Shown: piece after piece, positions 48,902-57,164 of the stretch
How the letters are laid out: each line of letters begins with the position of its first letter
How positions within the stretch are numbered: the first letter of the stretch is position 1
Assembly: GCA_022822365.1 (NCBI GenBank)
Contig: JAJEBV010000006.1
Span: 62,001-126,000, forward strand
Length of the DNA: 64,000 bases
Reading direction: 5' to 3'
From: Thermoanaerobaculia bacterium
Lineage (GTDB): Bacteria > Acidobacteriota > Thermoanaerobaculia > Multivoradales > Multivoraceae
Notes under the pieces: model-generated
What the model saw: only the letters and a program-made list of their open reading frames with translations
The model's database searches: none
What the model was told of the DNA's origin: nothing
Translations under genes and position numbers: made by a program

Positions 48902-50245
48902 CTAGTCCACGATCGCCTGGTAGGTCAGCACTTCCATCGTCGGGCGCAGCGGATAGGTGCCGGTGGGCAGCAACTGGGTCAGCACGATGGCGACGAGGTC
49001 CTCTTCGGGGTCGACCAGGAAATCGGTCGACGCGGCGCCGCCCCAGCCGTAGGTCCCGGGCGAGGCCGGCAGGCCGGTCAGCCCGGTGTCGGTGATCGAG
49101 TACCCGCCCAGGCCGTAGCCCATGCCCTCGCTCATCCCCATGTCGAGGTTCAGGCTCGACATGGGCGACGGTCCGTAGGCCGAGCCGAGGTGGTTGTCCA
49201 TCATCAGGGCGACCGTCTGCGTCCCGAGGATCCGCACGCCGTCGAGTTCGCCGCCGTTCGCCAGCATCTGCGCGAACCGCAGGTAGTCGCCGGCGGTGGC
49301 AACGAGGCCGGAACCGCCCATCTCGACCTTCGGGGCCGTGCGGTAGGCGCTGGTCTCGGGATCGTCCATGACCACCATGCCGCCCTCCGGCGTCGGCGCG
49401 TAGTTCACGGCGAAGCGGTCGAGCTTCTCGTCCGGAACGTGGAAGGCCGTGTCGACCATGCCCAGCGGATCGAAGATGCGCTCCTTCAGAAAGTCACCGA
49501 AGGTCTGCCCGGAGACGACCTCGACCACGCGGCCGGCGACCTCGAGGCCGACGCTGTAGTTCCAGGCGGTGCCGGGGTGAGCCAGCAGGGGCTGCTTCGC
49601 CAGTTCCCGGACGTAGTGCGCCAGGTCGTCGTGGGGAACGGCGTCAGCGGAGCCCTCGAGTCCCGCGGCCGCGTAGCTGGCGGCGACCGGGCTGGGGATG
49701 AAGGTGTAGGTCAGTCCGGACGTGTGGGTCATCAGGTCGCGAACGACGATCGGTCGCCGCGGCGGCTCCGTCTCCATGTCGTCGCCGTCGCCGGAGACGT
49801 AGACCTGCGTGCCGGCGAACTCGGGGAGAATCGCGGCCAGCGGCGTCGAGAGCAGGAAGTGGCCCTCCTCCCAGAGCATCATCAGCGCCGCCGAGGCGAT
49901 CGGCTTGGTCATCGAGTACATGCGGAAGAGCGTGTCCTCGGTCATCGGCTCGCCGGCCTCGACGTCCTGGTAACCGCTGGCCTCGAAGTGCACGACCTGA
50001 CCGTCGCGGGCGACGACGGTGATCACGCCGGACAGCTTGCCGTCCGTCACGTAGCGTTCGAACGCCGGCCGGATCCGGTCGAGCCGTTCGCTCGACATGC
50101 CGGCGCTCTCCGGCGTAACCCGCGGCAGGCCGGCGAACGTGCCGGCGGCGCCCGTGCTGTCCGCGCCCTGGGGAGCGCACGCGGCGAGCAGGGCTGCGGC
50201 GAGTATGGAAGCAAGAGCGACGGTGAAGGTCTTTCGTTCGTGCAT
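48902..50245 (-). CDS. Serine hydrolase of the beta-lactamase class C family, lipoprotein
   Basis: 447 aa. The lipobox LLAAC puts lipidation at C23. The catalytic S-x-x-K is SMTK at S111/K114. WNYSVGLEV is a Y-S motif in the place of Y-x-N, and GWGGAASTDFLVDP near the C-terminus stands where the KTG-like triad lies. Members act as esterases, D-aminopeptidases or transpeptidase-like enzymes more often than as true beta-lactamases. It sits between the sialidase-like gene (14 bases upstream) and the barrel protein gene. Confidence 0.88.
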   Translation of the reverse strand: MHERKTFTVALASILAAALLAACAPQGADSTGAAGTFAGLPRVTPESAGMSSERLDRIRPAFERYVTDGKLSGVITVVARDGQVVHFEASGYQDVEAGEPMTEDTLFRMYSMTKPIASAALMMLWEEGHFLLSTPLAAILPEFAGTQVYVSGDGDDMETEPPRRPIVVRDLMTHTSGLTYTFIPSPVAASYAAAGLEGSADAVPHDDLAHYVRELAKQPLLAHPGTAWNYSVGLEVAGRVVEVVSGQTFGDFLKERIFDPLGMVDTAFHVPDEKLDRFAVNYAPTPEGGMVVMDDPETSAYRTAPKVEMGGSGLVATAGDYLRFAQMLANGGELDGVRILGTQTVALMMDNHLGSAYGPSPMSSLNLDMGMSEGMGYGLGGYSITDTGLTGLPASPGTYGWGGAASTDFLVDPEEDLVAIVLTQLLPTGTYPLRPTMEVLTYQAIVD

Positions 50246-50259
50246 GTCGGATTCCTCTC

Positions 50260-51543
50260 TCAGTCGTCGCCGAGCAGCCAGGCCTCATCGAAGCTGACGT
50301 GCTTGATGCTCTTGCCCTGGCCGCCGTCGTCGAGCGCGCCGGCGACGTGGTAGCTGTAGGTCACGTGGATGCGGCCGTCCCGCGCCTGGATGACGGACGG
50401 GTAGTGGTAGCGGCCGACGTCCTTCTCCTCGCGCTCGATGTAGCGCCTGCTCCTGAAGGTCCGGCCCTCGTCCTCGGAGACCGACACGGCGAGCTGGTAA
50501 CGGCCGTCCGGAATGTCGTTGTGGACGACGATCCAGCGGCCGCTCTCGAGCTTCAGAACTTCGAGACCGGCGCCGCTCTCCACCAGGTCCGGGTGATCGC
50601 GGGCGATGGTCCAGGTCGCTCCGAGGTCCCGCGACTCGGCGACGTGGGCGCGCTTGGGCGGCGGGCCGTTGTCGCGCATGTAGGCGACCAGGGTTCCGTC
50701 GTCGCGAAGCGCGAAGGTGGGCTGGATGTTGCCGCCGCCGATGATCGGCTCGCTCATCGTCCAGGTATGGCCGCCGTCGTCACTGTAGGTCGCGGAGGCG
50801 AAGCTGAAGCCGTCCGAGTAGAGCCCCAGAAGCAGCCGCTGGCCGCCCTCGGGCAGCGGCAGGACGACCGGATGGGCGCGGGTGAACCAGCCGATCCGCC
50901 GGGTCAGCTTGTCCGCCGCCTGTTCCAGGTTGCGCGCCGCCCAGTTGCGCGAGCGCTCGGGCACGGCCGGATCCCTGGCGTCCGCGAAACCGAGGCTTCG
51001 GAAGTACTCGTCCGTCCTCTCCGCCACCAGGTCGTGGAAGCCTTCTCCCGGCTTCATGTGGAGCACGTCCTGCCACTGCCAGACCGGAGGCCCCGGCCCG
51101 TCGAAGTCGGTGGAGATCTTGAACTTCATCAGGGCGCTCTCCCAGAGGTTGGCCTGGATCGTGGGCCAGAACAGCCACAGGCGGTGACCGCCCCCGGCCA
51201 CCGGCTCGAGCAGCAGGGTGCAGTTCGTGTCCGGAAAACCCGGCGTGTCGGCGAGCAGGAACGGACTGCTCCAGGACTCCGCGCCGGCCCGCCGGCGGGC
51301 GCCCATGATCCGCACGTCGTCGGAACGCCGCTCGCCCGATCCGTGGAACCAGGCCACGAGCAGGTCGCCGTTCGGCAGCTCGACGATGGAGGAACCGTGG
51401 TTGTGCCAGTGCTCAAGCGGGAAGATGAGTTCTCCCACGGGACCCTGGCCGGCGGCCGGCAGCGCCGCGAGAGCGAACAGAAGGGCCCCGAGCGCGGTCC
51501 GGCCGGCGATCCGGGCCGGTCTATTCGGCGGCCAGGGAGACAC
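50260..51543 (-). CDS. Sialidase-like (BNR repeat) exo-glycosidase or glycan-binding protein
   Basis: 427 aa. Signal peptide (GALLFALAALPAAGQ), then a six-bladed propeller with Asp-box/BNR motifs such as TYSDDGGHTWTMS, ESRDLGATWTIA and SVSEDEGRTFRSR. The N-terminal blade HNHGSSIVELPNGDLLVAWFHGSGE matches the exo-sialidase family opening, and YHYPSVIQARDGRIHVTYSY the closing one. Many relatives in environmental bacteria act on other sugars, so true sialidase activity is unproven. It starts at GTG 51543 with GAGGAGATCATTC ahead, overlapping the propeller gene by 23 bases. Confidence 0.82.
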   Translation of the reverse strand: MSPWPPNRPARIAGRTALGALLFALAALPAAGQGPVGELIFPLEHWHNHGSSIVELPNGDLLVAWFHGSGERRSDDVRIMGARRRAGAESWSSPFLLADTPGFPDTNCTLLLEPVAGGGHRLWLFWPTIQANLWESALMKFKISTDFDGPGPPVWQWQDVLHMKPGEGFHDLVAERTDEYFRSLGFADARDPAVPERSRNWAARNLEQAADKLTRRIGWFTRAHPVVLPLPEGGQRLLLGLYSDGFSFASATYSDDGGHTWTMSEPIIGGGNIQPTFALRDDGTLVAYMRDNGPPPKRAHVAESRDLGATWTIARDHPDLVESGAGLEVLKLESGRWIVVHNDIPDGRYQLAVSVSEDEGRTFRSRRYIEREEKDVGRYHYPSVIQARDGRIHVTYSYHVAGALDDGGQGKSIKHVSFDEAWLLGDD

Positions 51544-52867
51544 GAATGATCTCCTCGTCGTTTCTCGCGACGATGTGGCGATTGGCGTAAGCCGGATGCG
51601 ACCAGTTGACCATCGCCTCCCCGAATCGCTGGGGACCGAAACCGGCGTTCGCCGTCGGCTTCAGCAGCCTGGCACGGTCTATCTCCTCATAACCGTCCCT
51701 GGAGAAGCGCGCGATGATCAGGTAGCCCTCGTCGTTGTTGACGAACCAGCGGTCGCCATGCTTCACGATGAACGCCGCGCCCCAGCGACCCTGGCGGGTC
51801 ATCTCGTCGGTAACCCACAGCCTGGCGCCATCGGCGGCGTTGAGCCCCCGCAGCTCGCCGTAGCTGCAGACACCGTAGATCGTGTCGCCCTCGAAGATCG
51901 GCGTCGTGATCAGCGAGTGCAGGCCCTCCGTTCGGTCCGGCAGTTCGCTCCGGCCCTGGCCGCGCCAGATCTCGCTCACCGCGGGCTCGTTCTCCTGGAA
52001 CTCGAGCATCAGGGAGCCGCGGTAGAACTGGGTCAGGAACAACCTGTCGCCGTGGACCACCGGCGTCGCCACGGTGAGCGACGACGCGCCCTCCCAGGGC
52101 ACTGTCCAGTACACCTCGCCGGTCTGCGGATTGAGCGAGTTGACCCCTTGCGGCTCCCAGATGATGAGCTGCTCCACGCCGCCGCGCTCGACCAGGATCG
52201 GCTGGCCGTAGCCCGCTTCCCAGTTGGACGACAGCGCCCGCCACTTCTCCTCGCCGGTGTGCTTGTCGAAGGCCATCACCTTGCCGTCCGGTTCGGCGCC
52301 GACGACGGCGATCAGCAGATCGCCGTAGACGAGCGGCGAGCTGGAGAAGCCCCAGATCGCGACGCTGGCGTTGCCCTCCTCCACGGAGTCGTAGGACCAG
52401 ATCACCTTGCCGGTGGCGGCCTCGAAGGCGAGCACGTGGCCGACCGCGCCGGCCACGTAGACCCGATCGCCATCGACTGTCGGCGTGGCCCGCGGGCCGA
52501 TCGCGTAGCTCGCCTGGAGCGGCGCGTAGCCGACCTCCCACTCGTGGGTCCAGAGGACTTCGCCGGTCTCCTCGCTCAGCGCCAGGGCCCGTTCGAAGCC
52601 CTCCTTGATCCGCGAGCCTTCCTTGGGCCGCCAGTCGGTGATGAAGACCCGGCCGTCCGCCACCGACGGCCCCGAGTAGCCACCGTTGATCGGGGTGCGC
52701 CAGACGACCTCGAGGCCGTCCTCCGGGAACCGGTCGAGGATGCCGTCCTCGCGCCACTCTCCGGAACGGTCGCCCCCCCGCCACTGCGGCCAGTCGTCGG
52801 CGACGGCGGGCAGGCACAGCGTCAACCCCAGCGCCACGCCAAGAGTGCGAATCGCTACGTCTTTCAC
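51521..52867 (-). CDS. PQQ-like beta-propeller repeat protein, secreted
   Basis: 448 aa from GTG 52867, preceded by GGAGG seven bases away. The in-frame ATG at 52918 would bury the signal peptide. The signal LGVALGLTLCLPAVA is followed by DDWPQWRGGDRSGEW, the usual opening of PQQ-like propellers, and blades like VLAFEATGKVIWSYDS-type VEAATGKVIW and LNPQTGEVYWTVPW. No catalytic quinoprotein residues are identified. It is the first gene of the operon with sialidase, serine hydrolase and barrel protein, suggesting a cell-surface glycan or glycopeptide degradation set. Confidence 0.82.
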   Translation of the reverse strand: MKDVAIRTLGVALGLTLCLPAVADDWPQWRGGDRSGEWREDGILDRFPEDGLEVVWRTPINGGYSGPSVADGRVFITDWRPKEGSRIKEGFERALALSEETGEVLWTHEWEVGYAPLQASYAIGPRATPTVDGDRVYVAGAVGHVLAFEAATGKVIWSYDSVEEGNASVAIWGFSSSPLVYGDLLIAVVGAEPDGKVMAFDKHTGEEKWRALSSNWEAGYGQPILVERGGVEQLIIWEPQGVNSLNPQTGEVYWTVPWEGASSLTVATPVVHGDRLFLTQFYRGSLMLEFQENEPAVSEIWRGQGRSELPDRTEGLHSLITTPIFEGDTIYGVCSYGELRGLNAADGARLWVTDEMTRQGRWGAAFIVKHGDRWFVNNDEGYLIIARFSRDGYEEIDRARLLKPTANAGFGPQRFGEAMVNWSHPAYANRHIVARNDEEIIRVSLAAE

Positions 52868-52917
52868 GAGAGGAACCTCCTCCAAGCGCCAGGCGCTCCT
52901 GATCAGGTTGGCACGCA

Positions 52918-52934
52918 ACGGTACCAGCTACCGT
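52918..52934. promoter_or_regulatory. Inverted repeat ACGGTA-N5-TACCGT
   Basis: Six-base arms (52918-52923, 52929-52934) lie 25 bases after the LacI stop and about 50 before the PQQ-propeller gene start. It may be an operator for the propeller-sialidase operon. No T run suggests a terminator. Confidence 0.35.
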
Positions 52935-52958
52935 GGCGGCTGTTCCGCGCCAGGGTGA

Positions 52959-53936
52959 CTACGACAGGACCCTGACCGAGCCTCTGGCGACCAACTCGAC
53001 GTCGTACATCGTGCGCCGGCGCGGTTCCCGGGGGTTCTCGATCCGGCGTGCCAGCATGCGAAGCGCCTCGACCCCCATCTCCTCACCCGGCACATTGATA
53101 CTCGAGAGCGGCGGACTCACAATCTCGCAAAGAGGCGTGTTGTCGAAACTGACAATCGACACGTCTTCGGGCACCGACACGCCAGCCTTTCCAAGCTCCT
53201 TCATGGCGCCAACCGCGATCAGGTCGTTCCCCGCAACCACGGCCGTCACCCGCCCCTCCCTGAGTCGGTCGATCACCTTGGGCTCGAGGTCCGTCGAGTA
53301 GGCATTCGTCACATGCCAGACGAGCGTGGCTTCCGACTGCACCTCGTCGACGATGGTCCGGCTCCGTCGCCTCGAACTGGAAGCCCCCTGAGGCCCGGAG
53401 ATCACGCCGATCTTCTGGTGTCCCGCTTCCGTCAGCGTGCGGGCCGCCAAACGCCCCCCCTGCTCGAAATCGGCGGTTACGCTGTCGAATCCCGGAAGAT
53501 CCCGATCCAGTACGACCGTAGGAACCTCGGCGAGAATCTCTCCGACAGTGTCCTCATCCGTGACCGGAAACCACACCAGGCCATCGACGCCGTGGCGGAT
53601 CAACCCCGCCGCGATCCGGCGCTCCGTCTCCTTGGAGCCCTGGCTGTCGGTGACGAACACTCCGAGCCCGACTTCCCTCGCCGCAACGACGACGTTCTGC
53701 ACGAGCGTCGGGAAGAAGGGGTTCGTCAGGTCCGGGAGAATCAAGCCAATCGTCCCGGTCCGTCCCGTTCGCATCGCCTTGGCGCTGAGATTCGGCTGGT
53801 AGCGCAACTCGTCGGCAACCTCGATGACGCGCCGCCGGGTGGCGTCACCCACCGAACCGCGACCGCTCAGAGCGTAGGAAGCGGTCGCGACCGACACTCC
53901 AGCCGCCCGCGCAACGTCCTTGAGCGTGGTCGCCAC
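52959..53936 (-). CDS. LacI-family transcriptional regulator
   Basis: 325 aa, GTG start. The N-terminal HTH TLKDVARAAGVSVATASYALSG and hinge YQPNLSAKAMRTGRT are followed by a periplasmic-binding-like effector domain (IGLILPDLTNPFFPTLVQ, DGLVWFPV, VVAGNDLIAVGAM, SIVSFDNTPLCEIVSPPLSSI). It represses by binding palindromic sites with a central CG. Two such sites (TGAAACGTTACA and TGAGACGTTTCA on the minus strand) lie at the promoter of the TonB receptor/ABC operon, whose genes run toward it. It is therefore the likely local regulator, with a nucleoside or base as probable effector (inference). Confidence 0.93.
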   Translation of the reverse strand: MATTLKDVARAAGVSVATASYALSGRGSVGDATRRRVIEVADELRYQPNLSAKAMRTGRTGTIGLILPDLTNPFFPTLVQNVVVAAREVGLGVFVTDSQGSKETERRIAAGLIRHGVDGLVWFPVTDEDTVGEILAEVPTVVLDRDLPGFDSVTADFEQGGRLAARTLTEAGHQKIGVISGPQGASSSRRRSRTIVDEVQSEATLVWHVTNAYSTDLEPKVIDRLREGRVTAVVAGNDLIAVGAMKELGKAGVSVPEDVSIVSFDNTPLCEIVSPPLSSINVPGEEMGVEALRMLARRIENPREPRRRTMYDVELVARGSVRVLS

Positions 53937-54045
53937 TAGTCCAGTTCCTGACCCGCCGCGTTGGCGGAATGCGGCCTCTACCTATGTTTCGAGCCCGTAG
54001 GCGAGGCGGCCGAATGTATCACCCGTGTTTCGGCGGCGGCACCCG

Positions 54046-54801
54046 TCAGGCTGGCTCCCCGGTGCCGGCCAGCCAGGTCACGAGCTGATCCCAGAGCCGG
54101 GGATAGCCCTCCCAATCAAGAAAGCCGGGCGGCGCCCAGTGGGGAGCCAGGTCGGACGCGAACGCGGCCACCCGGCCCGCTTCGAAAGCGCCGACGACGA
54201 GCAGAGGATCGTCGCCGCAGGAAGCGAGAACGCGCCCCTCGCTGCGCGCACGCACCTTGTTCCACCCGAGCAGCGGTGGCCAGACCCCTTCCAGCCCGGC
54301 GCTCACCGAATGGCCCGGTCGACAGACCGGCGCAACTCCCTCCGGCCGCTCCACCCGGTCGTCACCGGTTCCGATCTCAACGGGAAAGACGTCGGCGAGT
54401 GGCGACCGACCGTAGCGGGCCTTGCCCTCGATGCCGCTGAAGGACATGTACCCGCCGACCATGAGAAGACCGCCACCTCGGGCGACGAACTCCCGAATCG
54501 CGAGGAGCTTGTTGGGCGCCAGTTCGGAGCGATTGAAGGTTCCCGGCCCAAGGAGGAACGTGTTGGCGCCCACGTCGCTCAGCACCAGCACGTCAACGTC
54601 GCCCAGTTCCTCGGCCGTCCCGGGGAACTCCGTCCCGACTTCGTGGGCCGCAACTCGAGCAACGGTGTGTCCCGCGTCCCGCAGGGCATCGCAGAATTCG
54701 ACGCCGGCCGTCACGTACTCCGACGTGACGAACGTGTCGAACCCCTTGTGATGGACCGAGTGAGTCATCCAGGTTTCTCCAGCCAGCAGTACCGAGACCA
54801 T
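54046..54801 (-). CDS. Glutamine amidotransferase-like protein (class I fold, DUF1355 type)
   Basis: 251 aa without signal peptide. VSVLLAGETWMTHSVHHKGFDTF is the characteristic N-terminus of the putative glutamine amidotransferase family. VDVLVLSDVGANTF, REFVARGGGLLMVGGYMSFSG and a C-terminal FASDLAPHWAPPGF...LWDQLVTWL complete the flavodoxin-like fold. The usual nucleophilic cysteine after GG is not evident (GGYMSF), so amidotransferase chemistry is doubtful. AGGAGG precedes ATG 54801. It lies 29 bases after the amidohydrolase gene in the nucleoside-uptake operon. Confidence 0.8.
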   Translation of the reverse strand: MVSVLLAGETWMTHSVHHKGFDTFVTSEYVTAGVEFCDALRDAGHTVARVAAHEVGTEFPGTAEELGDVDVLVLSDVGANTFLLGPGTFNRSELAPNKLLAIREFVARGGGLLMVGGYMSFSGIEGKARYGRSPLADVFPVEIGTGDDRVERPEGVAPVCRPGHSVSAGLEGVWPPLLGWNKVRARSEGRVLASCGDDPLLVVGAFEAGRVAAFASDLAPHWAPPGFLDWEGYPRLWDQLVTWLAGTGEPA

Positions 54802-54830
54802 CGTTCCAGCCTCCTTGTCTGATGTTCGTT

Positions 54831-56210
54831 TCAGCCCGCTTCCCGCGGTTCCGCTGTCCGGGCCAGCGGGTAGCGGGCCATACGCCGTCCATGGGCGGTG
54901 TCGAGGAGACGGGGCAGTCGTTCCCGAACCTCGTCGAGAATCTCCTGAGTTGAGACCGTCGACAGCTTCCGGTCTTCCATCAGGACCGAGCCGTCGACGA
55001 TCGTCGTCCTGACGTCCGAGGCCCGCATGCTGTAGACGATCGCGGCCGCGGGGTCATGCAGGGGCCGGCAGTGCGATCCAGAGAGATCGACCAGAACGAT
55101 GTCCGCCCGATAGCCGGGCGCGAGCGCCCCGATCAGGCCATCGAGCCCGACGGCCGCCGCGCTGCCGGGACCCGCCAACTGCAGCGCCGTGTTCAAGGGC
55201 ATCCACCTCGCATCGCGCTCCTCGTGCTTCTGGGTGAGCGCCATCAACCGGAGGCTCTCCGCGACATCCAGCGTGTTGCAGCCGGCGGCGCCGTCCGTGC
55301 CCAACCCGACCGCCACTCCCCGCTCGAGCAGCGCCCGGATAGGTGTCAACGGCGCCAGTCCATGCTTCAGGTAGACCTTCGGGCAGTGGGCGAAGGCGAC
55401 CCTGTCCCGACTTGCCTCGAGCAGGGACAGGTCGTCCTCTACGACACCGCAGCCGTGCGCGATCAGGGCGCCCGCCGCGAGCACGCCGGCCCGGTCCAGC
55501 TGCTGAACAGGGGTCATGCCCCGCTCCCGTACGGAAGCCTCGGTTTGCTCGAGGTGTTCGGCAGCGTGAATGTGGACCCTTACTCCCAGCCTCTCAGCAG
55601 CCGACGCGGCGAGCGAAAGCTGGCGGTCGGAACAGGTGTAGGGAGCGTGTGGCGCCACGCTCGTCGTGATGCGCCCGGCCGCCCCGCCATTCCATTCCTC
55701 GCTGAACGCGATTGATCGACCGAGTCCCGTATCGCCCTGGTCATCCAGAAAAGTCCAGCCAAGGTTGGCACGCAGTCCCGACGCCTCGACTGCCGCCGCG
55801 ACCTGGTCCGCGAAGAAGTAGTGGTCCACAAACGTGGTGACCCCGCTTTCGATCATCTCGGCGCAGCCGAGCATGGCCCCGAGCCAGACATCTCGCGCCT
55901 CGAGATTCACTTCCATGGGCCAGACGTGGTCGTTGAACCAGGAATCCACAGCCACGTCCTCGACGGCCCCCCGAAAGAGGGTCATCGCGACGTGTGTGTG
56001 GGCGTTGATGAAACCCGGAAGCGCGTACAGGCCCCGGCCATCGATCCACCGTTCGGCTTCCTGCCCGGCTTTCCGGCAGCTTGGCCCGATCGCCGCGATC
56101 CGACCTTCCTTCACCTCGATAGTCACATCATCCTCGAAGCCCAGCCCCGATTCCTCTTGCATCAGTGCAGAACACCCGACGATCGCCAGGTCCACAGCTT
56201 GTTCCTTCAT
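54831..56210 (-). CDS. Amidohydrolase of the adenosine/SAH/MTA deaminase (TRZ/ATZ) family
   Basis: 459 aa. Metal ligands are intact: HxH at 71/73 in PGFINAHTHVAMT, HIHAAEH, and the aspartate of GLGTDGAAGCN. VTTFVDHYFF and APHAPYTCSD are also typical of the 5-methylthioadenosine/S-adenosylhomocysteine deaminase and chlorohydrolase group. It would deaminate a purine nucleoside or related heterocycle. The setting, after a BMP-type nucleoside importer and regulated with it, supports an imported nucleoside or base as substrate, but which one cannot be told. AGGAAGG lies before ATG. Confidence 0.88.
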   Translation of the reverse strand: MKEQAVDLAIVGCSALMQEESGLGFEDDVTIEVKEGRIAAIGPSCRKAGQEAERWIDGRGLYALPGFINAHTHVAMTLFRGAVEDVAVDSWFNDHVWPMEVNLEARDVWLGAMLGCAEMIESGVTTFVDHYFFADQVAAAVEASGLRANLGWTFLDDQGDTGLGRSIAFSEEWNGGAAGRITTSVAPHAPYTCSDRQLSLAASAAERLGVRVHIHAAEHLEQTEASVRERGMTPVQQLDRAGVLAAGALIAHGCGVVEDDLSLLEASRDRVAFAHCPKVYLKHGLAPLTPIRALLERGVAVGLGTDGAAGCNTLDVAESLRLMALTQKHEERDARWMPLNTALQLAGPGSAAAVGLDGLIGALAPGYRADIVLVDLSGSHCRPLHDPAAAIVYSMRASDVRTTIVDGSVLMEDRKLSTVSTQEILDEVRERLPRLLDTAHGRRMARYPLARTAEPREAG

Positions 56211-56228
56211 TAGCCTTCCTCCCTGAGC

Positions 56229-57164
56229 TCAACTGGGGCGCCGAAGAGTTGCCGCGCGCTTCCAGACGGCCCAACCGGCGAAGAGCGCCAGTGCGGTCAA
56301 CGTGACGAGGTACGGGAAGGCGTGGATGAGCTGGCTGGACACGCTGCTCGACAGGAGCTGCAGCGAGAACGCATCCGCGGCGCCGAACAGCAACGCCGCG
56401 GCGGCGGTCGGCAGAGGGCGGCCGCGCCCCAGGATCGGGGCCGCCAAAGCGACGAATCCCCGTCCGGCGACGAAGTCTCTCTGGAAGATCGTCAGGTAAC
56501 CCATGCCGAGGAAGGCCCCTCCGAGACCTGCGAAAACGCCACTCCAGAGGAGAGCCATGTAGCGAATCCGGCGGACGGCGACGCCGGCGACCGCGGCGGC
56601 TTCCGGGTTCTGACCGGTCGCCCGCACCCGTATTCCGAAGCGGGTCCGGTAGAGCAGGACGCCGACCAGGAACGGGCTCAGCAGCGCCGCCCAGGTCAGC
56701 AGGTTCTGGTTCCCCAGGACGGTGTGAAGGAACCCTCCGACGAACGGCACAGCCGCGAGCACCGGCAACTCGAGTGTCGGAACGGCAAGGCTGGCCAGGC
56801 CCGCGCTACTGCCCCGGTCGCCGGTCAACTCGAACAGCAGGGCCGCGGTGAGGCCACTCGCCAGCAGGTTGATCGCCAGGCCGGCGATGATCAGGTCGGC
56901 CCGAAGCTGGCAGTGGACGAACGCGAGCAACAGTGCCAGACCTGAGGAGGCGGCGACGGCGGCGATCAGACCGACCCAGAGCGGTGCGCCGAACCCCGTC
57001 GTGACCACCCCGGCGAATGCCGCCGCCAGCATCATCCCCTCCAGTCCGACGTTGATCACTCCGGCCCGTTCCGCGAGCAGCGAGCCCATGGACGGCAGGA
57101 GCACCGGCGTCGAAACCCGCAGCATGGAACTCAGGAAGGCTCCGATCGCGGTCAGTTCAGCCAT
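56229..57164 (-). CDS. ABC transporter permease 2, BMP/nucleoside type
   Basis: 311 aa from ATG 57164, overlapping the previous gene by eight bases. About eight to nine hydrophobic helices are present. The branched-chain/BMP permease signature LLAERAGVINVGLEGMMLAAAFAG is followed by NLLASGLTAALLFELTG and a GENPEAAAVAGV-type loop (VRATGQNPEAAAVAGVAVRRIRY). It pairs with permease 1 to form the membrane channel of a nucleoside-type importer. Confidence 0.92.
   Translation of the reverse strand: MAELTAIGAFLSSMLRVSTPVLLPSMGSLLAERAGVINVGLEGMMLAAAFAGVVTTGFGAPLWVGLIAAVAASSGLALLLAFVHCQLRADLIIAGLAINLLASGLTAALLFELTGDRGSSAGLASLAVPTLELPVLAAVPFVGGFLHTVLGNQNLLTWAALLSPFLVGVLLYRTRFGIRVRATGQNPEAAAVAGVAVRRIRYMALLWSGVFAGLGGAFLGMGYLTIFQRDFVAGRGFVALAAPILGRGRPLPTAAAALLFGAADAFSLQLLSSSVSSQLIHAFPYLVTLTALALFAGWAVWKRAATLRRPS

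Noticed and set aside
48902..50245. Calling the serine hydrolase an AmpC beta-lactamase
   Set aside because: SxxK is present but Y-x-N reads YSV and no KTG is evident; the wider family is mostly esterases and peptidases.
50260..51543. Calling the BNR protein a proven sialidase
   Set aside because: The fold and Asp boxes are clear, but the catalytic Arg triad could not be assigned with confidence by eye.
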